Assembly: GCF_003061005.1 (NCBI RefSeq)
Contig: NZ_QAIK01000027.1
Span: 94,714-158,713, forward strand
Origin: Pseudomonas sp. HMWF021
Lineage (GTDB): Bacteria > Pseudomonadota > Gammaproteobacteria > Pseudomonadales > Pseudomonadaceae
Direction: 5' to 3'
Length of the DNA stretch: 64,000 nt
Notes under the pieces: generated by a model
Databases searched by the model: none
What the model was told of the DNA's origin: nothing
Seen by the model: the letters and a program-made list of their open reading frames with translations, nothing else
Position numbers and translations under genes: made by a program
Part shown: piece by piece, positions 46,786 to 54,813 of the stretch
Position numbering within the stretch: the first letter of the stretch is position 1
How the letters are laid out: each line of letters begins with the position of its first letter

Positions 46786-47291
46786 TGCGCATGTCTCGCC
46801 GCTCGACCGCTTTTTTCAAGACGCTGACTGCGCTCACCGTGCTGGTGCTGCTCGCCGGCTGCTCGTCGCTGTCGCCGTACTCGAAAGTGACCAAGATCAA
46901 CCTGAAGCTGACCGGCAGCGATCAGCTCAACCCGGACCTCAACGGCCGTCCTTCGCCGATCGTCGTGCGCCTGTTCGAACTCAAGCACCCGGTGACCTTC
47001 GAGAACGCTGATTTCTTCAGCCTCTACGAACGCGCCAAGGAATCCCTCAACCCGGATCTGGTGGCCAGCGAAGAACTTGAACTGCGCCCCGGTGAAACCG
47101 TGGAAATGAAGCTCAGCGTGGAGGAGGGCAGCCGCTACGTCGGCGTTCTCGCTGCGTACCGCGACCTGCCGGAAACCAAGTGGCGCTACACCGTGCAGGT
47201 CACCCCGCTGGAGTTGACCGAGGCCGATCTGACCCTGGATCAGGCCGGTATCCGCAACACCCATGAAGCGCTCGCCAAGGCGGATGACTGA
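46782..47291 (+). CDS. tssJ: T6SS outer-membrane lipoprotein TssJ
   Basis: Anchors the trans-envelope complex to the outer membrane by contact with TssM. At 169 residues it has a basic start (MMRMSRRSTAFFKTL), a hydrophobic core and the lipobox LLAGC with Cys 27. The mature part is a transthyretin-like fold with VVRLFELKHPVTFENADFFSLYER, split here as two runs, as in other TssJ. A second in-frame ATG at 46785 or 46791 is possible. It is 2 nt from tssK. Confidence 0.95.
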   Translation: MMRMSRRSTAFFKTLTALTVLVLLAGCSSLSPYSKVTKINLKLTGSDQLNPDLNGRPSPIVVRLFELKHPVTFENADFFSLYERAKESLNPDLVASEELELRPGETVEMKLSVEEGSRYVGVLAAYRDLPETKWRYTVQVTPLELTEADLTLDQAGIRNTHEALAKADD

Positions 47292-47293
47292 AC

Positions 47294-48625
47294 ATGAATA
47301 CCCATAAAGTCATTTGGCAGGAAGGCATGCTGCTGCGCCCGCAGCACTTCCAGCACAACGATCGCTATTACGATCACCAGATGAAAACTCGCACCCAGTT
47401 GTTGGGTGGCTACACCTGGGGTTTCCTTAATCTGGAGATCGACCTGCAGTTCCTCAACATGGGCAAACTGGTAATCAGTGCCGCCTCGGGGATCCTGCCG
47501 GACGGCAGCCTGTTCGAACTCGGCGGCAACACCGAGCCGCTGGCGCTGGACGTGCCGCCGAACACCGGCAACACGCCGATTTACCTGGCGCTGCCGCTGG
47601 TCACCGGCAACCACATCGAAGCGCGCCGTCCGGAGCAGTCCGACGTGCTCGCGCGTTACACCGCGTACGACGCCGAAGTGGCCGACTCCAACGCCGGCGA
47701 CGATTCCGCCAGCCAGGTCAGCTGCGGTCGCCCGGACTTCAAACTGTTGCTCGGCGAGCAGCAGAGCGATCAGGCCTACGTGAAGCTGAAGATCTGCGAC
47801 GTGCTCGACACCACGCCGGACGGCGTGATCAGCCTCGACCCCGATTTCGTGCCGACCTACATCCAGGCCCACGCGTCCAGCTATCTGCTGTCATGCCTGA
47901 AAGAAGTCATCAGCATGCTCAACCACCGGGGCGACACGATCGCCGAGCGGATACGCTCCAACGGCAAGGTCGGTGGCGCGGAAGTCGGCGACTTCATGAT
48001 GCTGCAACTGATCAACCGTACCGAACTGCTGCTGCGCCACTACCTCGGTCTGGAGCAGGTGCATCCGGAAGAGTTGTATCGCACGCTGCTGACCATGCTC
48101 GGTGATCTGGCGACCTTCTCCAGCGACAGCAAACGCCCGCGTCTGGACAGCCGCTATTCCCACGCCGATCAGGGCGCAAGCTTTCGCAAACTGATGGAAG
48201 CGATTCGTCAGGTGCTGTCGATGGTGCTGGAACAGCACGCCATCGAACTGATCCTGCAGGCGCGTCAGTACGGGATCATCGTGTCGCCGCTGCACGACCA
48301 CAAACTGCTCGGCTCGGCGTCGTTCGTGCTGGCGGCGAGTGCCAACTGCGACTCCGAAGAACTGCGCCACCGCTTGCCGGCGCACCTCAAGGTCGGCCCG
48401 GTGGAGCGTATCCGCCAACTGGTCAACCTGCACCTGCCGGGGATCAAGGTCAAACCGTTGCCGGTGGCCCCGCGGCAGATCGCGTTCCACTCGAACAAAA
48501 CCTACTTCATCCTCGAACTCAGTTCCGAAGACCTGGCGCAACTCGAGCGCTCCGGCGGCTTCGCGTTCCACGTGTCCGGCGAATTCGCCGAGCTTGAACT
48601 GAAATTCTGGGCCATCAGGAACTGA
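47294..48625 (+). CDS. tssK: T6SS baseplate-membrane connector TssK
   Basis: Links baseplate and membrane complex, 443 residues. The N-terminus VIWQEGMLLRPQHFQHNDRY is the TssK hallmark; the shell region DGSLFELGGN and the C-terminal head (FYFILELS-like, here TYFILELSSEDLAQLE) are normal. It follows tssJ with a 2-nt gap and precedes tssL by 5 nt. Confidence 0.97.
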   Translation: MNTHKVIWQEGMLLRPQHFQHNDRYYDHQMKTRTQLLGGYTWGFLNLEIDLQFLNMGKLVISAASGILPDGSLFELGGNTEPLALDVPPNTGNTPIYLALPLVTGNHIEARRPEQSDVLARYTAYDAEVADSNAGDDSASQVSCGRPDFKLLLGEQQSDQAYVKLKICDVLDTTPDGVISLDPDFVPTYIQAHASSYLLSCLKEVISMLNHRGDTIAERIRSNGKVGGAEVGDFMMLQLINRTELLLRHYLGLEQVHPEELYRTLLTMLGDLATFSSDSKRPRLDSRYSHADQGASFRKLMEAIRQVLSMVLEQHAIELILQARQYGIIVSPLHDHKLLGSASFVLAASANCDSEELRHRLPAHLKVGPVERIRQLVNLHLPGIKVKPLPVAPRQIAFHSNKTYFILELSSEDLAQLERSGGFAFHVSGEFAELELKFWAIRN

Positions 48626-48630
48626 CCGAC

Positions 48631-49506
48631 ATGATCAAGGAAACGGATTACAACCAGGACGACAAAACCGTCCTGCTCGATCGTCAGGGCCACGGACCGG
48701 CAGCCAGTCCGCTGACCGACTTCGCCGCGCCGCCGCGCTTCGAGCAACTGGAAGAACGGATGATCTACGCCGCGCGCCTGCGCCCGGCGGAAGCCTTCAA
48801 CATCAGCCTCAATTCGCTGGTGGCGGCGTCGTCCGAGCTGCTCTCGGAAGTGGTGCGCCTCAAGCACAGCGAAACCCGCGAAGACCTCTACGCGCTCAAC
48901 GAGCGCCTGACCGCCGGGCTCAAGCTGTTTGAAGTGCGCGCGCTGCACAACGGCGCCGAAAGCAGCCAGGTGATGGCCGCCCGTTACGTGCTCTGCACCG
49001 TGGTCGACGAAGCTGTGGTGACCACGCCGTGGGGCAACGAAAGCGAGTGGTCGCAGATGAGCCTGCTCAGCAGCTTCCACAACGAGACCTTCGGTGGCGA
49101 GAAGTTCTTCCAACTGCTTGATCGCCTGTCGAAAAACCCGGTCAAACACCTGCCGATGCTCGAGCTGATGTACCTGTGCCTGTCCCTCGGTTTCGAGGGC
49201 AAGTACCGCGTGCAGGCCCGCGGCATGCTCGAACTCGAAGGCATCCGCGACGCCCTGTACCGGCAGATCCGTCAGTTGCGGGGCGACGTGCCGCGCGAGC
49301 TGTCGCCGCACTGGGAAGGCCTCAATGATCAGCGCCGCAACCTGGTGCGCATCGTGCCGGCGTGGATGGTGGTGCTGTTCACGTTGGTCTGTCTGGTGGT
49401 GATGTATTCGGGCTTCGCCTGGGTTTTGGGCGAGCAGCGCGACACCGTTCTGCAACCTTATCAGCCGCTTGATCCGGCCGCGGTGCAACCGCAGTCGCAG
49501 CCGTAA
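48631..49506 (+). CDS. tssL: T6SS inner-membrane protein TssL (DotU type)
   Basis: Part of the TssJLM membrane complex, 291 residues. The cytoplasmic DotU domain has ARYVLCTVVDEAVVTTPWG and LLSSFHNETFGGEKFF, and a single membrane segment lies near the C-terminus (about 248-268: MVVLFTLVCLVVMYSGFAW). There is no peptidoglycan-binding OmpA extension, so anchoring to the wall must come from another component, as in HSI-II. It is 13 nt before tssM. Confidence 0.96.
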   Translation: MIKETDYNQDDKTVLLDRQGHGPAASPLTDFAAPPRFEQLEERMIYAARLRPAEAFNISLNSLVAASSELLSEVVRLKHSETREDLYALNERLTAGLKLFEVRALHNGAESSQVMAARYVLCTVVDEAVVTTPWGNESEWSQMSLLSSFHNETFGGEKFFQLLDRLSKNPVKHLPMLELMYLCLSLGFEGKYRVQARGMLELEGIRDALYRQIRQLRGDVPRELSPHWEGLNDQRRNLVRIVPAWMVVLFTLVCLVVMYSGFAWVLGEQRDTVLQPYQPLDPAAVQPQSQP

Positions 49507-49519
49507 ACAGGGACGTGTG

Positions 49520-52500
49520 ATGAAAAAGTTTTTCAAGAAAGTCGGCGCCTTCCTGCGCCAGACCTGGGTCTGGACCTTGCTGCTGGTGCTGTTCGTGGCG
49601 CTGCTGGTGTGGTTCGTCGGCCCGTTGCTGGCGGTCGATGACTACAAGTTCTGGGAAGGTTCGACTTCCCGCTTGCTGACCATCGCCGTGCTGTTCCTGA
49701 TCTGGGGCCTGACCATGGTCTTCGTCAGCTGGCGCGCCGGTATCCGCAAGAAAGCCGTCGAGGAAACCGAAGACGGCCAGGATCGCATCCGCCGTGACGA
49801 ACTGATCGAAGATGAGCAGAAAGAGTTGAAGGCGCGTTTCAAGGACGCGCTGAAAACCCTGAAGACTTCGAGCCTGTATCGCGGCCGTAGCGAGCGCTGG
49901 CGCAGCGACTTGCCGTGGTATCTGCTGATCGGTCCGCAGGCCTCGGGCAAAACCAGCCTGCTGGACTTCTCCGGGCTGGAATTCCCGATCAACAAGATCG
50001 AGCGCAAGCTGACCCGCGACACCCTCGGCACCCGTCATTGCGACTGGTATTTTGCCGATCACGGTGTGCTGATCGACACCGCCGGGCGCTACACCACGCA
50101 GCCGGATGCGGAAGTCGACGGCAGTGCCTGGAACACCTTGCTCGAACTGCTGCGCAAGCGTCGTCGCGGGCGTCCGTTGAACGGTGTGCTGGTGACCATT
50201 CCAGTGGAATCGCTCACCGGGGTCAGCGAACAGGAAGTCGACACCCTGGCGCGCCAGGTGCGGGGTCGTCTGCAAGACATCTATCAGAAACTGCACGTCG
50301 ATGTGCCGGTGTATCTGGTGCTGAGCAAGGCTGACAAGCTGCTCGGTTTCGACGAGTTCTTCGATCAACTGACCCGCGAAGAAAGCGATCAGGTGCTGGG
50401 TACCAGTTTCCGCAAGGATCAGGTCGGCACCGACGTCGCGGTACTGCGCGGCGAATTCGAAGAGCTGCTGCGGCGCCTGAACAATCAGGTGATCATGCGC
50501 ATGCACTCCGAGCGCGATACCCAGCGCCGTGGCCGCATCCTCGACTTCCCGCATCAACTGGGGCAGATCGGCGAGCGCCTGTGCCTGTTCGTCGACATGG
50601 CGTTCACTGGCAACCGGTATCAGCGCGCGTCGCTGCTGCGGGGTTTCTACCTGACCAGCGCTCCGCACCTGACGCAGGAAATGGACGCGACCACCGCCGG
50701 CATCGGCGCCAACCTCGGCTTGAATGCCGGTGTGCTGCCGACCCTGCGCAGTGGCCGTTCGCGTTTCATCCATCATCTGTTCAGCCGGGTGATTTTCCCG
50801 GAGTCGGATCTGGCCGGCCTCGACAAGCGTGAGCGCAGCCGCATCCATTGGGGTCAGCGTGCGTTGTACGTTGGCGCACTGGCGGCATTGGCGCTGTTCG
50901 GCATGCTCTGGGCCGGTGGTTTCTCGGCCAACTATGAGCGTCTGGAAAACCTGCGCACGCTGGCGCAGAACTGGACTCAGCAGCGTTCGGCGCTGACCCC
51001 GCGTGATGACGCGATGGGCGTGCTGAAAACCCTCGACACCAGCTACGCCGCGACTCAGGTGTTCCCGAAAAAAGGCGACGTTTCGTACCACGAGCGTGGC
51101 GGCTTGTATCAGGGCGAAGACGTCAATCCGGTGGTCAAGCAAGCCTACGAACATGAGCTCGAAGCGCAATTGCTGCCACGGGTCGCGACGATGCTCGAAG
51201 GGCAGATCCGCGCCAACATGAAGGACCGCGACAAGCTGCTCAACAGCCTGCGTGCGTACCTGATGCTGAACATGAAAGACCGTCGTGACGCCGTGTGGCT
51301 CAAGGACTGGGTCGCCACTGACTGGTCGCAGCGCTACACCGGCAACACCGCGGTGCAGAATGGTCTGAACACCCACCTTGAGCGCCTGCTGAGGCAGCCG
51401 TTCATCTACCCGCTGAACGATCAACTGGTGACTCAGGCACGCCAAGTGCTGCGCGCCGAATCGCTGGCCACCGTGGTCTACCGCATGCTCCGCGAGCAGG
51501 CGCGCAACCTGCCGGAATACCGTTTCAGCCAACACCTCGGCCCGCAGGGCTCGCTGTTCATCGGCACCGAATACGTGATCCCGGGCTTCTACACCCAGCA
51601 GGGTTATCAGCAGTATTTCTCGGTACAGGGTTCGGCGCTGGTCACCGACATCCTGCGTGACAACTGGGTGCTGGGCGAAGGTGCGGGCATCAGCGACATG
51701 GACTTGCGTCGCCTGATGGTCGAACTGGAGCAACTGTACTTCCGCGATTACGCCAACTACTGGAGCGAGGCCGTTGGCCAGGTGGCCTTGCCGCCGATCA
51801 GCGACGCCGGTGAAGGCGCCGAGCAACTGGCGGGCCTGACTTCGGCCAACTCGCCGGTGCTGGCATTGCTCACGGAAGTGCGCGAGAACACGCGCTTCCC
51901 GGCCGCCGCCGATCCGGTGGATGAAGCCGGTGATGCTGCCGATGCACTGGCCGGGCAGAAGGGCAAACTGGGCAAGGTCGGCAAACTGGCGTCTGCCGTG
52001 GCGGACAAGGCTTCGGCGATGGCCGTGGCGAAAAGCCTGCCGGACACCGCGAAGAAGTCGCTGCAACGGCGCTTCGAGCCGCTGCATCGCTTGCTCGATG
52101 ACAACAACGGCCCGGCCGCTGACCTGACCCCGGCCATCAGCGCGCTCAACGACCTGCAACTGCAACTGTCCGGTCTGGCCCGTTCCAGCACGCCGGAACA
52201 AGCCGCGTTCGAAATGGCGAAAACCCGCATGAGCGGCCAGCGTGATGCGCTGACCAACCTGCGTGCGGCCTCGGGTCGCCTGCCGCGTCCGCTGAGCGTG
52301 TGGTTCAACGTGTTGGCCGAAGACTCGTGGCGCCTGGTGCTCAACGATGCTTACCAATACCTGAACGGCCGTTATCAGAACGAGCTGTACAGCGTGTATG
52401 GCAAAACCATCAGCAAGCGTTATCCGTTCAGCGCCAGCAGCACCAGCGACGTAGCGATCAGCGATTTCCGCGAGTTCTTCCGGGCTCAAGGCACCGTCGA

Positions 52501-53059
52501 CCGCTTCTTCGACAGCTACATGCGTCCGTTCGTCAGCGGTGATCCGGGCAACTACCGGATGCGCAGCGTCGACGGTCACAGCCTGCCGGTGTCGAAGATG
52601 TACCTCGACCAGATGGCAGCAGCCCTGACCATTCGCCAGAGCTTCTTCTCGATCAACCCGGCCGAGCCGACCGTGCAGTTCAAACTGGAGCCGTACACCC
52701 TCGATCCGGCGGTGAGCCGTTCCGAGTTCAAGTTCGGCGACAAGACCATGGAGTACCGCCACGGTCCGATCCTGCCGATGACGTTCAAGTGGCCGACCGA
52801 CGCTGAAGACGGTCGCACCAGCCTAGTGATGGACAAGATGGCCGGGCGTCCGATCGGTATCGAGAAGAACTCCGGCCCATGGTCGCTGTTCCGTCTGTTC
52901 GACCTGATGCAGACCGAGTACCTGACCGGTCGCGACGTGCTGGTGCTGAAAGCCGACGTGGGTGGCCTGCGTGCCAACTACCTGCTGACCAGCCAGCGCA
53001 CGCCGAACCCGTTCGACATGGGCGTGCTGCGTACCTTCCGTATGCCGGTGCAGCTCTGA
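49520..53059 (+). CDS. tssM: T6SS inner-membrane protein TssM (IcmF type)
   Basis: Large core of the membrane complex, 1,179 residues from the ATG at 49520; the in-frame extension upstream overlaps tssL. Two membrane segments near the N-terminus (about 12-32 and 45-65) flank a short loop, a cytoplasmic NTPase-like domain has Walker A GPQASGKT (about 137-144), and a third segment lies at about 448-468 (VGALAALALFGMLWAGGF). The long periplasmic part ends in the TssJ-contacting beta domain. The stop overlaps pppA (TGATG). Confidence 0.96.
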   Translation: MKKFFKKVGAFLRQTWVWTLLLVLFVALLVWFVGPLLAVDDYKFWEGSTSRLLTIAVLFLIWGLTMVFVSWRAGIRKKAVEETEDGQDRIRRDELIEDEQKELKARFKDALKTLKTSSLYRGRSERWRSDLPWYLLIGPQASGKTSLLDFSGLEFPINKIERKLTRDTLGTRHCDWYFADHGVLIDTAGRYTTQPDAEVDGSAWNTLLELLRKRRRGRPLNGVLVTIPVESLTGVSEQEVDTLARQVRGRLQDIYQKLHVDVPVYLVLSKADKLLGFDEFFDQLTREESDQVLGTSFRKDQVGTDVAVLRGEFEELLRRLNNQVIMRMHSERDTQRRGRILDFPHQLGQIGERLCLFVDMAFTGNRYQRASLLRGFYLTSAPHLTQEMDATTAGIGANLGLNAGVLPTLRSGRSRFIHHLFSRVIFPESDLAGLDKRERSRIHWGQRALYVGALAALALFGMLWAGGFSANYERLENLRTLAQNWTQQRSALTPRDDAMGVLKTLDTSYAATQVFPKKGDVSYHERGGLYQGEDVNPVVKQAYEHELEAQLLPRVATMLEGQIRANMKDRDKLLNSLRAYLMLNMKDRRDAVWLKDWVATDWSQRYTGNTAVQNGLNTHLERLLRQPFIYPLNDQLVTQARQVLRAESLATVVYRMLREQARNLPEYRFSQHLGPQGSLFIGTEYVIPGFYTQQGYQQYFSVQGSALVTDILRDNWVLGEGAGISDMDLRRLMVELEQLYFRDYANYWSEAVGQVALPPISDAGEGAEQLAGLTSANSPVLALLTEVRENTRFPAAADPVDEAGDAADALAGQKGKLGKVGKLASAVADKASAMAVAKSLPDTAKKSLQRRFEPLHRLLDDNNGPAADLTPAISALNDLQLQLSGLARSSTPEQAAFEMAKTRMSGQRDALTNLRAASGRLPRPLSVWFNVLAEDSWRLVLNDAYQYLNGRYQNELYSVYGKTISKRYPFSASSTSDVAISDFREFFRAQGTVDRFFDSYMRPFVSGDPGNYRMRSVDGHSLPVSKMYLDQMAAALTIRQSFFSINPAEPTVQFKLEPYTLDPAVSRSEFKFGDKTMEYRHGPILPMTFKWPTDAEDGRTSLVMDKMAGRPIGIEKNSGPWSLFRLFDLMQTEYLTGRDVLVLKADVGGLRANYLLTSQRTPNPFDMGVLRTFRMPVQL

Positions 53060-53787
53060 TGCTGGTGGCCAGTCCCTGGCGCAGCGCGGCGCGTACCGAC
53101 CCGGGCAAGGTGCGGGCGCGCAACGAAGATGCCTTCCTCGACTCGCCACAGCAGGGGCTGTGGGTGGTCGCGGACGGCATGGGCGGTCATCAGGGTGGCG
53201 ACATCGCCAGCCAGTTGATCGTCGCCAGCCTGGCTGAACTGCCGCAACACGAGGACTTCGACGAGCGCCTCAAAGCCATCCGCCAGTGCCTGCACTGGCT
53301 GAACCGGCGTTTGGGGCAGGAGTTGACGGTCACCGCCGGGCGCCACGACAGCATCATGGGCAGCACCGTTGTGGCGCTGCTGGTGGAAGGCAACCGCGCG
53401 GCCTGCATCTGGGCCGGCGACAGCCGTTGTTACATGTGGCGTGGGCAGCGGCTGTATCAGCTGTCCAAAGACCATTCGCTGCAACAGCAACTGATCGACG
53501 AGCAACAGATGAGCGTCGAACAGGCGGCAGCGCACCCGGCGGCTCAGGCGTTGACCCGAGCCGTCGGTGCGGCCGAACAGCTGACCCTGGATGTCCTCGA
53601 ACTCGAGGTCTATCCGGGCGATGCGTTTTTGCTGTGCAGCGATGGTTTGTATCAGGGCCTGAGCAGCGATGTCCTGGGCAACGCCCTCAGCCTCAGCGCG
53701 CCGCATGTGGCGCTGGAACGTCTGTTCGACGGCGCCCTGCGTGGCGCCGCCCGGGACAACCTGACTGCCGTGGTGATCCGCCAATGA
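53059..53787 (+). CDS. T6SS PP2C-type Ser/Thr phosphatase (PppA/Stp1)
   Basis: Removes phosphate from Fha to switch secretion off, 242 residues. PP2C motifs are complete: RARNEDAFLD (metal-binding Asp), VVADGMGGHQGGD, IWAGDSRCYMW, LLCSDGLYQG and RDNLTAVVI. The ATG shares a base with the tssM stop, and the gene overlaps the kinase by 4 nt, so the phosphatase and kinase are made in step. Confidence 0.95.
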   Translation: MLVASPWRSAARTDPGKVRARNEDAFLDSPQQGLWVVADGMGGHQGGDIASQLIVASLAELPQHEDFDERLKAIRQCLHWLNRRLGQELTVTAGRHDSIMGSTVVALLVEGNRAACIWAGDSRCYMWRGQRLYQLSKDHSLQQQLIDEQQMSVEQAAAHPAAQALTRAVGAAEQLTLDVLELEVYPGDAFLLCSDGLYQGLSSDVLGNALSLSAPHVALERLFDGALRGAARDNLTAVVIRQ

Positions 53788-54785
53788 CTGAAATCGAATC
53801 CTCAGTCGATGACTTGCTGATGAGCGAAGAGCAGGCCAGCAACCTGACCTACTTCGCCTTCGCCAAGGCAAACAACGCCGAGCCGTTGCTGGCGCCGACC
53901 AAGGCCAGCATCGGTGCATTGCCGGACGTACTCGCCGGCCGCTACCACCTCGAGCGTCTGCTCGGGGCGGGCGGTATGGGTGCGGTCTACCGGGCCCGAG
54001 ATCTGCTGCACGAGCAGTTCGGCGATCCCGATCCTTACATTGCGCTGAAAATTCTCAGCGAAGAATTTGCCGAATCGCCGGACGCCAGTGCCTTGCTCTA
54101 CAGCGAGTTCGCCCTGACCCGACGCCTGCGCCACGACAACGTCGTGCGTGCACACACCTTTGAAGTCGACACCGATTGCCAGCGGGCCTTCATCACCATG
54201 GAATACATGCGTGGCCTGACCCTGGACAAATTGCTCTGCGAGCGGCCTCTGGGCCTGCCGTGGAAAGAAACGCGCGACATCGCGCTGCCGCTGCTCGATA
54301 CGCTGGCCTACGCCCACCGTCGCGGCGTGCTGCACGGTGACATGAAGCCGAGCAATGTCATGCTCAGCGAAGACGGCTTGCGCCTGTTCGACTTCGGTCT
54401 CGGCCAGGCAGACGAGGGCGTGTTGCCCGGCCTGCCACACCTGAGCCGCGAGCGTTTCAACGCCTGGACCCCGGGCTACGCCGCCCCCGAACTGCTTGAG
54501 GGCCAACCGTTGTCGGCCAGCGCGGACGTGTACGGCGTGGCCTGCGTGATCTATGAACTGGCGAGCGGCAAACACCCGTTCCGCCGCTTGCCCTCGACCC
54601 AGGCCCGCGATGAGCACCTGGAGCGCGAGCTGCAAGCCCCGGCGAACTTACCGAAACACGGCTGGCCAGCGCTGCGAACCGCGCTGAGCTTCAATGCGGC
54701 AGAACGCACCATCACTGCCGATCAATTGCGTGACGCCTTGGGCGCCACTTCGTCCTGGCTGCAACGGTTGCGACTTCGGGCGTAA
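53784..54785 (+). CDS. T6SS Ser/Thr protein kinase (PpkA/Stk1)
   Basis: Hanks-type kinase of 333 residues that phosphorylates Fha to activate secretion. After about 50 N-terminal residues come the Gly-rich loop LLGAGGMGAVYRA, the ATP Lys in IALKIL, the catalytic loop LHGDMKPSNV (Arg of the usual HRD replaced by Gly), DFGLG and the APELLEGQPL segment. No membrane anchor or vWA domain follows, so it is the short HSI-II-like kinase, unlike HSI-I PpkA. ATG overlaps the pppA stop (ATGA). vgrG starts 28 nt after it. Confidence 0.93.
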   Translation: MTEIESSVDDLLMSEEQASNLTYFAFAKANNAEPLLAPTKASIGALPDVLAGRYHLERLLGAGGMGAVYRARDLLHEQFGDPDPYIALKILSEEFAESPDASALLYSEFALTRRLRHDNVVRAHTFEVDTDCQRAFITMEYMRGLTLDKLLCERPLGLPWKETRDIALPLLDTLAYAHRRGVLHGDMKPSNVMLSEDGLRLFDFGLGQADEGVLPGLPHLSRERFNAWTPGYAAPELLEGQPLSASADVYGVACVIYELASGKHPFRRLPSTQARDEHLERELQAPANLPKHGWPALRTALSFNAAERTITADQLRDALGATSSWLQRLRLRA

Positions 54786-54813
54786 CGGACGACATTCGAA
54801 CAGGGAGCGCTTT

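Noticed and set aside
49379-52762. Long minus-strand open frame opposite tssM
   Set aside because: A complement shadow of GC-rich tssM codons; no family features and no ribosome site.
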